DNA of 64,000 nucleotides. Origin: Puffinus mauretanicus. Lineage: Eukaryota > Chordata > Aves > Procellariiformes > Procellariidae. A program made the translations under genes and the position numbers. The stretch covers positions 974,549 to 1,038,548 of the forward strand of contig JAJKFH010002781.1 in assembly GCA_023333565.1 (NCBI GenBank). Reading direction: 5' to 3'. Position 1 is the first letter of the stretch. Every line of letters begins with the position of its first letter. Of this stretch, positions 12,568 to 22,925 are shown piece after piece. The notes beneath the pieces are model-generated. The model had not been told where the DNA came from and did no database searches. It was given only the letters and a program-made list of their open reading frames with translations.

Positions 12568-14304
12568 CAAAGCCTAAACTTTCATGGAATGTTTGAAACC
12601 TAATGTGCCTGGAGTCTTTTGAAAATATTACCATGTGCATCATAGGGATTTCCCCATCTAAATATTTTTGAAAATCCATATTTAAATCAATTCCAGGGAA
12701 CCGACTGAAAGCTCCTAATATAACGGTGGCTTCAGCTTGGATACATACAAACACTAATTTTCAGAGCATCTTCCATTACTGTTCAGGAGGCAGATGCCAG
12801 GGCTATGAATTGTACAGAGTTGTGACAGAACAACAGACCGGTGCCCTTCCAGGGCATTATGCAAAAGGTTGTTGAAGACAGAATCAAGAGCCTGTGACAG
12901 TAAAAGGAAAAAATAAATGCATATTTCAGAGTAAGGAAAACACCTCAGAGGATAAATCTAGAACAAAAGCAGCCATCAGTGTTTCCTTTTGCAACACTAT
13001 GAGACTGTGAAAGTAAGATAAACCAAGATAATATTTTTCAGTATCTACCCAATTCAGATTTAACATGCATTTATTTCAAAACCTAATTTTCAGCCCAAAA
13101 CACTGACTTTTGTTTTTCAAAACTCATATGATAGAGATATGGAATGTGTAGCTGAAGAAAATCTCTGGCAATAACCACTTTAGCAAACATGAGCTGCCCA
13201 GAAATCCTGCAAATGGTATAGCCTGTAGACCTGGATAGCCAGCTGGCATCATCAGTGCACCTTTTATATGGAATTGCATTTCCCGCAAAAATCTTTTTGG
13301 TGATTTATGCATTCTCCTTTTAAATGTACTAAATGGTCTGGGAAATGAACCATGTGACTAGCAGAAATAGAAATCCTTTTTAAATCCTTGCAAACACAAA
13401 ACAGAAGGCCCAGAAGGTGAAGAAGAAGGCCGCTTTCTATGCTTCACTGCCTCACACCTGGCTATGAGAGAAATCAAACAGATTAGAGGTTTCAAAAAAA
13501 AAAAAAAGAAAAAAAGATACAATTGGGACTTCCAAATATCTGGTAAGTCTGTAGTGATTAGGGACAAATATCTTGTTGTTAAATGAAAGGACCAATTCCC
13601 CAAATATGTAAAAGTTAAAATACTTAATTTTCTCAGAGCTGCTTCTGTTTCTCTATAACCATGTGTAACTAGTGTTGGATACCCATTATTTAAAAAAACC
13701 AAAGATAATGCATAAGCTATTTGTCTGCTTACTTAGTGATCTTTGTACTTCATTAATGCACTAGATTTTTGTTCTTTCAATTGACAATTTACCATGATTA
13801 TGAACAATAGTCAATAACTTGTAGACTTAATATTGTTTTCTATTTTTGCTTGCCTTTCTCTCTATTTATATTGTATCTGATTAATTTTCCTTCTCATCTA
13901 ACTTTTTTGCTTACCTTTTGTATTATTTTCTTTCTATTAGCCTCTGCTGGTCCACATTTTTTCTGTCCGCCCCCATGCCTCCTGTCCTCTCTTTCTCTTC
14001 AACATATTTTCTATGTTTTTATTAGAACAGAGCCATGTTTTTATTTTTTTGTAGTCAAGAGTAAATTCTCCCCAAATAGTGTAATATTTAGACAATTCCT
14101 GAAGGTACCTCCAATTCAATAAACAACTGTATATTAAAAGAACGATAGAAGGGAATTGTGATAAGTTGAAAGGTAACATTCCAATTTCCTAAATGTAAAA
14201 TTTTTATTTTGCTTCAAAGATGTTCCATATGAACTAAACTTTAAGGAGTGTGAGTGTAAACAAAAGTGACATTTCAGGCAGTGAATGGAAAATGTTTTGT
14301 CCTC
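12568..14304. other. AT-rich desert, no gene seen
   Basis: No supportable gene. An A-rich tract sits at about 13494-13514. Minus-strand frames over 13358-13702 and the plus-strand frame 13850-14122 are dominated by low-complexity Phe/Leu/Ser translation of T/C-rich DNA. Confidence 0.55.
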
Positions 14305-14306
14305 TA

Positions 14307-14370
<64 letters not shown>
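14305..14370. repeat. (AAT)n microsatellite
   Basis: About 21 near-perfect AAT/ATA units. An open frame through it encodes only a run of asparagines and is not a gene. Confidence 0.95.
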
Positions 14371-17300
14371 TTTGTAATTGTTATAAAATTTTAAAAGAAA
14401 ATATGAGGATTCAATGTAACAGCTTAACAGTTAATATTTTTGTTCTAAAGTTTTAGCATTTTGCTTTTGCCAAGAAACATGTTTTGGTTTCAGTTCAGTA
14501 AATAATATGTTCTAAAATATGTATGATCTGTTTTCCAGTCTTAAAAATACCCCTGATAGTGCTATCTTCCTCCATACTCTCCCTTTGTTGTGGATAAAAG
14601 CTCAAGAAGAAAAGTAACAGGAAAGTATTAGCAGACATGCACTATGGTAGGTCATAAAGAAATCAAATGAAAACTCCTCGGCCTGAAATATAAATTGCTA
14701 TTTGTCTGAGCTTGGAAATACTAGTACAAACATTTTTGTCATTTAGCTAGTGAACCTGAGAGAAAGAGGTCCCTAAGCAGTGAGAAGCCACAGAAACAGG
14801 CTCTGAAAGAACATAATCACAATCAACAGCACCTAAACCCAGTGGTCTCAGAAAACAGAAAGTTTACACATTTCCTCCACTGGTTTATTTGAAGAGCTTC
14901 TTTGTAAAATGAGGTTCATACTGTGATGGCAGATGCTCCAACATTCTCCATAGTAGATTGGGAAAGCTGTAATGAGGATTGCCTACAAGAAAGCAGTGTC
15001 ACTGAACAGCTACGAAAGAGGAGCACTCACCCTAAACACCCTTGGCCCCCTTGACTTGGAGTCTACTCCAAGAGCTCCAAAGCTCTACTTTTTAGATATG
15101 GAGCTTGTCAAGTTCGAAACAGTCTTCAAGGCAACTATTTCTGTAACTCTGGTCCTCATTACCTGTACAACTTATGGACAAAATCATCAAATGTTTGATG
15201 GTCAGGGGATGACACCTTGAAACAAAAATCCCTTAGAACTATATGCGACGGAAGATTAGAGCATAGATCCGAGGCAACATGCAGAGGACACAAATGTTGG
15301 TGCAACTTACAGCTAATTATTATTTAAAAATTATTTAAGTTCTGGGATGAAAACTGAAGTGTTAGACTAAGCATTGTTTACTTTTCTGTAATGGATATGC
15401 AATCAGATTAAACCAAGTTGAACAAGTTGCCTGCAACAAGTTCATTTGAGGAAATTATCCTAACGGTAAGTTCTCCTGTGGCATGTAAGTATTCCGGCAT
15501 TCTTCATAGCAAAAAAATTATTTCCAGCATTGCCACAGGCCTTCCTCTAGGTGTTCTGTTCCTCCGTTTGTTCCATGGGGATAGAGATATTTCTCTGCTT
15601 TGTAAAGCATGTCAATATATTTGATTCAAGTTTATAAATGGAATTCTGCTTATTCCCTTAGCTCCTCTTTTGGACTCTAATCTATTTTTATTCCAAACAA
15701 ACATTTCTCCAAAATTTTGTCATTGTACTGATACACGTTATTTCAGCAGTTCTTCTACTTTTATAGACTGAGATAAGGGACACAAAAGTGCCAATGGTAG
15801 CCAAAGGTCACCAGTGTGGACACAGACAGCACGCTCTAGAAGGGTGTAGCCCTTAGCAAATGGATGTAAACCAACAGAGGCCATCTGGCTTCAGGGCCAG
15901 GACTGCTCCCTGACCTTCCTTCTTTTAACAGTATGGACATAATGATGCATAGCTCAAAATGCTGTGCTAGATCAGTACCTGTACACTAAGGCATACTCAG
16001 TATTAATCTCTATAATCATAACGGCTCTTGGGATTTTTTTTATTATCATCTGTTGTACTGAAAAAATAAAGTTTTTGGATAAGCTGAAAAAATTCTTTCC
16101 GGTGCTTTTTTATTTTCTTTTTTTTTTTTTTTTTTTTGAAAAACGGAAAAGTTACAGAAACATACTAGGTAAAAATCATATACTTAATGGGACAGTAAAA
16201 TCTTTTTTTTTTTGTCTATTTCACTTGGTCATTTATGAAATTAAAAAAAAAATAAGATTAAAGACAAATCAGAATTTTTTTTATATGTTTGTAAACAGTG
16301 GAGCTCAGAACCTCAACCCATTTTGATCACAGTTTTGGAAATGAAAGTGTGCTTTAACTGCAATAAATACTATAGTGTTATGGCCACTCAGTTTCTGTTA
16401 AAACATTTTTGACTGAGGTTATTCAACCTCTGGTTTCACAAGTTCGTCAACAATTTACCCTCCTCTCCAATTTTCTATAATAAACTATTCCCTGAAAAAA
16501 GTTACTCAGCAGCAGTCACACCAAGTTGCACATTGGCAAATCAGAGTGAGTGTAAGTAGCATAATTTGTATGTTGAGAGGATTGAAACAAAACAATTTCT
16601 CTCCTGTATGTGCAATTCATAACATCTCTTTGAATGCTTTTAAATAAATATCATGTTACAAAAACTGCCTATGAGCTCACTTCCAACTAAATAGCTGTCA
16701 ATGGAAGACCTAAAGTAAGGGAGCATTTCTATGGTTTTTGCCTTCCAACTTTTTCCCCAGTTTAGACAATGTTCATCTGGAAACTAGACAAGTTTACTTT
16801 GCTGGAAACATGGAAATATAGTCCAAGAATTTGGCCTAGTGTTTTGTTTTTTCAGGAATGCAAATTTCATATTTAAAAGGTTGTATCTCACTCAACTCTC
16901 TCCATCTAAACATCAGAAATAAAACTTAATTGAGATATCTGTGTTCTCTCTAGAGTCAGGGGAACCAGACAGTGGTTGTGTCCAGCCGATAATGGCACAC
17001 ATACTGACAGTGAACCCTAACCCTCCTGGCCACCTGGCATCTGTTGCATGCCCTGGGTATGGCATGAGAATATAGGACTCTTTGAAAGCACAAGACTCTG
17101 TAAAATGGATGGGAATTTAACCATACCTGTAATAAACTGCCTTCTGAAAACACCTGGCTTTTTCCTCAGAGATGGCTAGTAGGTTTGATTCAGCAGAGAT
17201 TCAGGCAGTGACCAAAGGTACAAGTAGTATCTAAATTCTAGCAGATACCAGAATCAATCCAAAGTTTGGTTCTAGATGTAGCAACATATCTGTACAAGCA

Positions 17301-19051
17301 CCTCTCCCTCTAGCAACTCTAGAAATATTTCGGGAGTTTACGTCAGATTACACGTGAGTTTAAGGTGATTAAAGTGCCATGGAATAAGCCTCACACCAAA
17401 TGATAACAATGTAGTAAAAATATAGGTGGTTTCACATGTGCCCGTATTACTACTGGAGTTGGAAAATAATAAAGAAGAGGAGGGAATGTTCTATTGTAAT
17501 GTATATAAATTAAATTTAAATTTTTCTTATATTTAACTCTAAAAATATAATGTAAATGGCATAGGTTAGAATCAAAATACAATTTCCTGTCACTGAGAAT
17601 GGAACATCTGTGAAACATCAATATAAGAGATATCATATTATTGCAGTGTAGAACTCTATTCACGTCAGTGCTTTTGCTATTGAATAATTGTCATATCCAA
17701 AATGTCATCTTGTGCTTATTGTTATTGGTCTCTGTACTTTGTCTATACTGAGCCTGTTAGTTCAGTGCAAGAGAGCAAAGAATATCACATGCTTCTACTG
17801 TAAATATTATACATAACTTATTTCTCTTCTCTGGAGACTTTGCCTCTGTTCAAAAGCCATTGGAGCTGCACTACTTGGTCTGTGATTTCTGCACAGCTAT
17901 TTCATTAAAATACATGTTCAGTTATACAACAGGGGTCCTATCTCAGTAGACTATTGTCTTTACCCAGCCATACACTAAGAGCCAAAACTAAGAAACTCCA
18001 TGAACTTCCAAAGTTTATTGTTAACTTTTTGGGTGGAGGGGATTGGAGGTGATTCAAAGTATCCATTAAAAGAATTTAATGATATATTTAGAGTCCTTTT
18101 ATTTTCTGACAGTATAAAAATAACCTTTCAATAAAAATATTTCCTCGCAGTAGATATTGTCTACTGCAACCCATTCATTTTATACATATGTTCATTTTGT
18201 TTTGTAATTCTCAGCATGGGCTCTGTGGGCTTTACCTTACTTGAATTTATAACTATTGAATGATACATTACATATATCCATTTTCCCCACACTTCTGTCA
18301 TTGGTCGGATGATTAAAATTTTATTAGATAAAGCAGCTTTATCTAATTTATATAATATAATTTACTTTCTGTTTTTTTTCTGGCCATGTAAAACTAGGCT
18401 GCTGATTGGTAGGAGAATGAGACTAGGCAAAATATTAAGCAATCCATTAACTTTGATTTATTAATCAGCATTCAGAATTGGAATAGTGAGTTCCTGTAAG
18501 ATTAAAAGGCTTTTAAGGAGAAGAATTAAATATGATAAGAATCATTTGGACAGACCCACTTGACTTTATAAATTTTTAAGATAGTACCATTTTAGAAATG
18601 CTCTTTATTTTTTATAATGGGACACTTTGACTATTTAAAAAGAGATTTTGTAATTTTGACATTTTGTTTCTGATGGACTCCTGCATTTGGTTTTCCTGTA
18701 GAACACAATGTGACATGTATTTAAGTGAACCTTATTTTACATTCTTCCAACTGTTTTGTTCTTCCGGGCTCAGGGGGAGGTTTGCTGTGGGTAGTCTGTA
18801 GTAACATGCATGAGCAGTCTTATACTATATAATTTAAGTTGCCATCTGTTTAAAGAAAAACTTTTATGCACGTGTTTTCTTTTCTATTTTTTTAAGAAAA
18901 AAATTCTGCACAATGCACTGAATTTAAAAGAAAAAACCAGACAAACAATATTAGAATTACAGCTGTGCTGACATATTCATCTTTTTAACTATTCAGCAAA
19001 TTTGGACATTCTTCTATTTATGGTTTTCCATGAACAAGGTATGACCCTTAG
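14371..19051. other. AT-rich desert, no gene seen
   Basis: No supportable gene. A T tract of about 20 bases ends near 16137, with a second at 16202-16213. The 120-codon frame at 15964-16326 spans these tracts and is a low-complexity artefact. The 82-codon frame at 14972-15220 has no recognisable motif. Confidence 0.55.
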
Positions 19052-19350
19052 TCATAGAATCACAGAATCACAGAATGGTTTGAGGGACATTTAAAACCAT
19101 CTAGTCCAAACCCCCTGCCATAGGCAGGAACATCTTTCACTAGATCAGGTTGCTCAAAGCCCTGACCAACCTAACCTTGAACACTTCCAATGACGGCGCA
19201 TCCACAACTTCTCTGGACAACCTGTTCCAGTGTCTCACCACCCTCATCATAAAAAAAATTTTTACTTATGTCCAATCTAAACCTACCCTTTTTCAGTTTA
19301 AAACCATTGCCCCTTGTCTTGCCTGTCACGACAGGCCCTGGTAAAAAGTC
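19052..19350 (-). mobile_element. CR1 LINE 3' fragment, antisense
   Basis: It starts with the reversed octamer repeat (catagaatcacagaatcaca) and continues through the complement of the CR1 3' UTR and the last part of ORF2. It stops around 19350 in the complement of the GACTTTTTACCAGGGCC-like block, where the sense-oriented CR1 begins. It retains its own 3' terminus, so it is an independent insertion and not a twin-priming inversion of its neighbour. Confidence 0.88.
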
Positions 19351-21574
19351 TTTCCTGAAGAGTTATCTCTGAAGAATAGCCATGAGCAAGTTGAAAGCTT
19401 ACGGGTAAGAATTAGAGACTGAGGCAACAAAGGGAACCTTGTGGTTGGTGTTTACTACAGGCTGCCTGATCAAGGTGAGCCTATTGATGAAGCCTTCTTA
19501 CTCCAGCTACAGGAGGCATCACACTCGCAGGCTCTCATCCTGCTGAGGACTTCAACTGCCCCTGTATCTGCTGGAAAAGTAGCATAGCAAGCTGTAGGCA
19601 AACCAGGAGACTCCTGGAGTGTATTGAAGGTAACTTCTTAAGCCAGGTAATAGACAGCCCTACCAGAGGGCATGCGATGCTCCTGATGGTCACCAACACA
19701 AGTGAGCTAATTGGTGAAGTCAATATTGGAGGCAGCCTGGGCGGCAGTGATCATGCACTGGTGGAGTTCACAGTCCTGAGGGATATGGGTCAGGTGAAGA
19801 GTAAAGTCAGGACCCTGAATTTTAGGAAAGCAAAATTCCAGCTCTTCAAAGAGTTAGTCAATAGGACCCCCTGGGAAACTGCCCTCAGGGACAAGGGAGC
19901 AGAACAGAGCTGGCAGATCTTTAAGGATGCTTTCTATGGAGCACAAGAGCTCTTGATCCCCAGGTGTAAGAAATCAGGAAAGGAAGGCAAGGGACTGGCA
20001 TGGCTGAGTCGAGACCTCCTGGTCAAACTAAAGGGCAAGAAGGAAATGCACAAGCAGTGGAAACAGGGACAGGTATCCTGGAAAGAGTATAGGGACGTTG
20101 CCCGGTTGTGTAGGGATGGGGCCAGGAAGGCCAAGGCGTGGATGGAGCTGAAGTTGGCAAGGGAGGCAAAGAATAACAAGAAGGGCTTCTGCAGGTATGT
20201 CAGCCAGAAAAGGAAGGCAAAAGAAAGCGTACCCCCTTGATGAACACGACTGGCAAACTGGTAAGTACAGATGAGGCGAAGGCTGAGGTACTCAATAACT
20301 TTTTTGCCTCAGTCTTCACTGGCCACCTCTCTTCCCACACCTCTCCAGTGGATGGACCACAAGACAGGGTCTGGGGGAGAAAAGTCCCCCCCACTGTAAA
20401 AGAAGATCAGGTTCGTGACTATCTGAGGAACCTGAACATACATAAGTCTATGGGACCTGACGAGATGCATCCCAGAGTCCTGAGGGTATTGGCTGATGTA
20501 GTTGCCAAGCCACCCTCCATAATATTTGAAAAGTCATGGCAGTCAGGTGAAATCCCTGGTGACTGGAAAAAGGGAAACATTGCACTCATTTTTAAAAAAG
20601 GAAAAAAGGAAGACCCGGGGAACGACCTATCTGTCAGTCTCACCTCTGTGCCTGGGAAGATCATGGAACAGATCCTCCTGGAAGCTACGCTAAGGCACAT
20701 GGAGGTCAGGGAGGTGATTTGAGACAGGCAGCATGGCTTCACCAAGGGCAAATCCTGCCTGACCAACCTAGTGGCTTTCTATGATGGAGTGACTACATCA
20801 GTGGACATGGGAGGGGCTACAGATGTTGACTATCTGGACCTTGCTAAGGGCTTTGACACGGTCCCCCACAACATCCTTCTCTCTAAACTGGAGAGGTATG
20901 GATTTGATAGGTGGACTGTCCGGTGGGTGAGGAATTGGTTGGATGGCCACATCCAGAGGGTAGTGGTCAACGGCTCAATGTCCAGACGGAGATTGTTGAC
21001 AAGGGGTGTGCTGCAGGGGTCCGTATTGGGACAAGTACTGTTTAATATCTTCATCGATGACATAGACAGTGGGATTGAATGCACCCTCAGCAAGTTTGCA
21101 GACAACACCAAGCTGAGTGGTGCAATTGACACGCCTGAGGGACGGGATGCCATCCAGAGGGACCTGGACAAGCTCGAGAAGTGGGTCCGTGTGAACCTTA
21201 TGAGGTCCACAAGGCCAAGTGCAAGGTGCTGCATCTGGGTCAGGGCAACCCCCGTTATCCATACAGGCTGGAGGATGAGGGGATTGAGAGCAGCCCTGCT
21301 GAGAAGGACTTGGGGGTACTAGTGGAAGAAAAGCTGGACATGAGCCAGTAATGTGCACTCGCAGCCCAGAAGGCCAACTGTATCCTGGGCTGCATCAAAA
21401 GAAGCATGGCCAGCAGGTCGAGGGAGGTGATTCTGCCCCTCTACTCTGCTCTGGTGAGACCCTACCTGGAGTACTGCATCCAGCTCTGGAGCCCTCAGCA
21501 CAAGAAAGACATGGACCTGTTGGAGCGGGTCCAGAGGAGGGCCACAAAAATGATCAGGGGGATGGAACACCTGT

Positions 21575-21579
21575 CCTAT
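21575..21579. repeat. Target-site duplication, left copy (cctat)
   Basis: The bases cctat precede the LTR start and recur exactly at 22096-22100. With one copy and the LTR removed, the CR1 sequence reads through continuously. Confidence 0.93.
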
Positions 21580-21781
21580 TGTCTTGGTTTTGGCTGGGAT
21601 AGGGTTAAATTTCTTCCTAGTGCTGTGTTTTGGATTTAGTAGGAGAAGAATGTTGATAACACACTGATGTTTTCAGTTGTTGCTAAGTACCTTCCTAGTC
21701 CAAGGACAGCTCCCATGCCTACTGACTGAGCTAGGTACACAAGATAGGAGGGAACATAATCAGGACAGCCAGCCCAGCTGG

Positions 21782-21824
21782 CCAATGGGATATTCCATAC
21801 CATGTGACGTCATGCTCAGTATAT
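21782..21824 (+). promoter_or_regulatory. LTR promoter: CCAAT, CRE, TATA-like
   Basis: In order: ccaat at 21782-21786, tgacgtca at 21805-21812 (the consensus CREB/ATF site) and tatat at 21820-21824, within about 45 bp. That spacing and order suit a compact retroviral U3 promoter; activity in this genome is not shown by the sequence. Confidence 0.6.
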
Positions 21825-21958
21825 GAATGGTAGGCGTGAACCAAGAAGTAGCGATCGCTACTTGGTTATCGGTCAGCGTGGGTGGTCAGCAATTGGATTG
21901 TGCATCTCTCATTTTGTATATTCTATCATTATTATTATTATTTTCTCTTTTCTGTTCT

Positions 21959-21964
21959 ATTAAA
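21959..21964 (+). terminator. LTR poly(A) signal (attaaa)
   Basis: The common ATTAAA variant lies about 135 bp downstream of the TATA-like box. The same motif is kept in the homologous LTR at 2525-2530 (minus strand). Confidence 0.5.
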
Positions 21965-22095
21965 CTATCTTTATCTCAGCCCATGAGTTTTTCTCACTCT
22001 CACCATTCTGATTCTCTCCCCGTCCTACTGGGGGGGCGGGGGAGTGAGCAAGCGGCTGTGTGGGGTTTGGCTGCCTGCCAGGTTAAACCACGACA

Positions 22096-22100
22096 CCTAT
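22096..22100. repeat. Target-site duplication, right copy (cctat)
   Basis: Exact copy of 21575-21579, directly after the LTR terminus cgaca and followed by the resumed CR1 sequence gaagaagg. Confidence 0.93.
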
Positions 22101-22727
22101 GAAGAAGGACTGGGAGAGTTGGGGTTATTCAGCCTGAAGAAGAGAAGGCTCCAGAGAGGCCTTATTGCAGCCTTTCAGTACTTAAAGGGGGCTTATAAGA
22201 AAGATGACGGCAAACTTTTTAGCAGGGCCTGTTGCGATAGCACAAGGGGGAATGGTTTTAAACTAAAAAAGGGTAGATTTAGACTAGAGATAAGGAAGAA
22301 ATTTTTTACAATGAGGGTGGTGAATCACTGGAAGGGGTTGCCCAGGGAGGTAGTAGATGCCCCATCCCTAGAAACATTCAAGGTCAGGTTGGATGGGGCT
22401 CTGAGCAACATGATCTAGTTGCTCACTGCAGGGGGGTTAGACTAGATTACCTTTAAAGGTCCCTTCCAACCCAATCTATTCTATGATTCTATGATATAAG
22501 CTACCTTTATATATTGAAAGGCCACAATAAAGTCTCCCAGGACCCTTCTCTCCTCAATAAAAAAATATAAAAAGTTTTATTTTTCATATCTGAATGTAGT
22601 TTTCACCATTTGATTAGGAAAACTGACAATGAAGGACAGACAGTCCTTCTGAGGACTGAGATTTTCCTGAATAGTTCTGGACAATTGTAGAGGAGACAGG
22701 GTCTGATCTGTGATAATGTGAAACCCC

Positions 22728-22925
22728 TGTAGTGGGTTGACCATGGCTGGCTCCCAGGTGCCCACCAAACTGCTCTTTCACTTGCCCTCCATCAACAGGA
22801 GAAGAGGAGAAAATATGACAAAAAGTTCATCAGATACAGTATGGACAATAAGGAGATAAGGACAGGGAGATAATTTACCAATCACGTTTAGGACTGTTTA
22901 GGACTTCAGATTGTTTTTAATCTAA
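22728..22925 (-). mobile_element. LTR fragment of a second ERV type, antisense
   Basis: It begins tgtagtgggttgaccatggc and continues through a caggtgcccaccaaa block, a C/T-rich tract and a gagataaggacagggagat block. To me this order resembles the antisense 3' part of a common avian ERVL-type LTR distinct from the 21580 family. The right limit is uncertain because similarity fades into AT-rich DNA near 22925. No target duplication is visible, so it is likely truncated. Family assignment is from memory and needs a repeat-library search. Confidence 0.55.

Larger units (their letters stand above)
21580..22095 (+). mobile_element. Solo LTR, ERVL-like, nested in CR1
   Basis: A 516-bp LTR with termini tgtcttgg and ccacgaca (imperfect inverted repeat, TG...CA), flanked by the exact 5-bp duplication cctat. 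No internal retroviral DNA is present, so it is a solo LTR. Inside are a CCAAT box at 21782-21786, a perfect CRE palindrome at 21805-21812, a weak TATA-like tatat at 21820-21824, an (ATT)n tract near 21928-21941, an ATTAAA poly(A) signal at 21959-21964 and a G-rich run near 22031-22041. It is homologous to the antisense LTR at 2385-2954 and to the LTR part at 51884-52022. The precise duplication and readable promoter suggest it is the best preserved of the three. Confidence 0.95.
19430..22418 (+). pseudogene. CR1 ORF2 (endonuclease-reverse transcriptase), broken
   Basis: ORF2 of non-LTR elements nicks the target and reverse-transcribes the RNA there. Visible endonuclease traces are a GNLVVGVYYR-like strand from about 19430, an EDFN motif near 19549 and GSDHALVEF near 19740. 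Reverse transcriptase follows: [13 protein letters not shown] near 20450, [12 protein letters not shown] (motif A region) near 20840, GVLQGSVLG near 21005 and FADN at 21095-21106. The usual FADD catalytic pair has become FADN, losing the second aspartate. Breaks are a frame change near 20230, a TGA at 20720-20722, a frame change near 21203, a TAA at 21349-21351 and the 516-bp LTR at 21580. The tail resumes after the LTR and ends near 22418. Several independent lesions mean it is dead. Confidence 0.88.
19350..22496 (+). mobile_element. CR1 LINE, long copy interrupted by an LTR
   Basis: A sense-oriented CR1 of about 2.6 kb once the nested LTR (21580-22095) is removed. It begins within the endonuclease part of ORF2, so ORF1 and the 5' UTR are missing. 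It runs through reverse transcriptase to the standard 3' UTR and ends in ttctatgattctatgat. The broken ORF2 is described separately. The element predates the ERVL-like LTR inserted in it. Its 5' end abuts the antisense CR1 at 19052-19350, giving two 3' ends that are inverted complements of each other about 2.8 kb apart. Confidence 0.93.

Noticed and set aside
13358..13702. 114-codon minus-strand frame
   Set aside because: Poly-Phe core from an A/T tract, no motif, flanked by desert.
14250..14456. Frame encoding a polyasparagine run
   Set aside because: It is the translation of the (AAT)n microsatellite.
15964..16326. 120-codon plus-strand open frame
   Set aside because: It spans long T and A tracts, so the peptide is Phe/Lys/Ile low complexity with no domain or splice context.
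20830..21358. Antisense frames of 127 and 134 codons
   Set aside because: They are shadows on the opposite strand of the CR1 reverse transcriptase region.
19052..22496. Inverted CR1 pair as a twin-priming 5' inversion
   Set aside because: The antisense part contains a CR1 3' terminus of its own, so it is a separate insertion.
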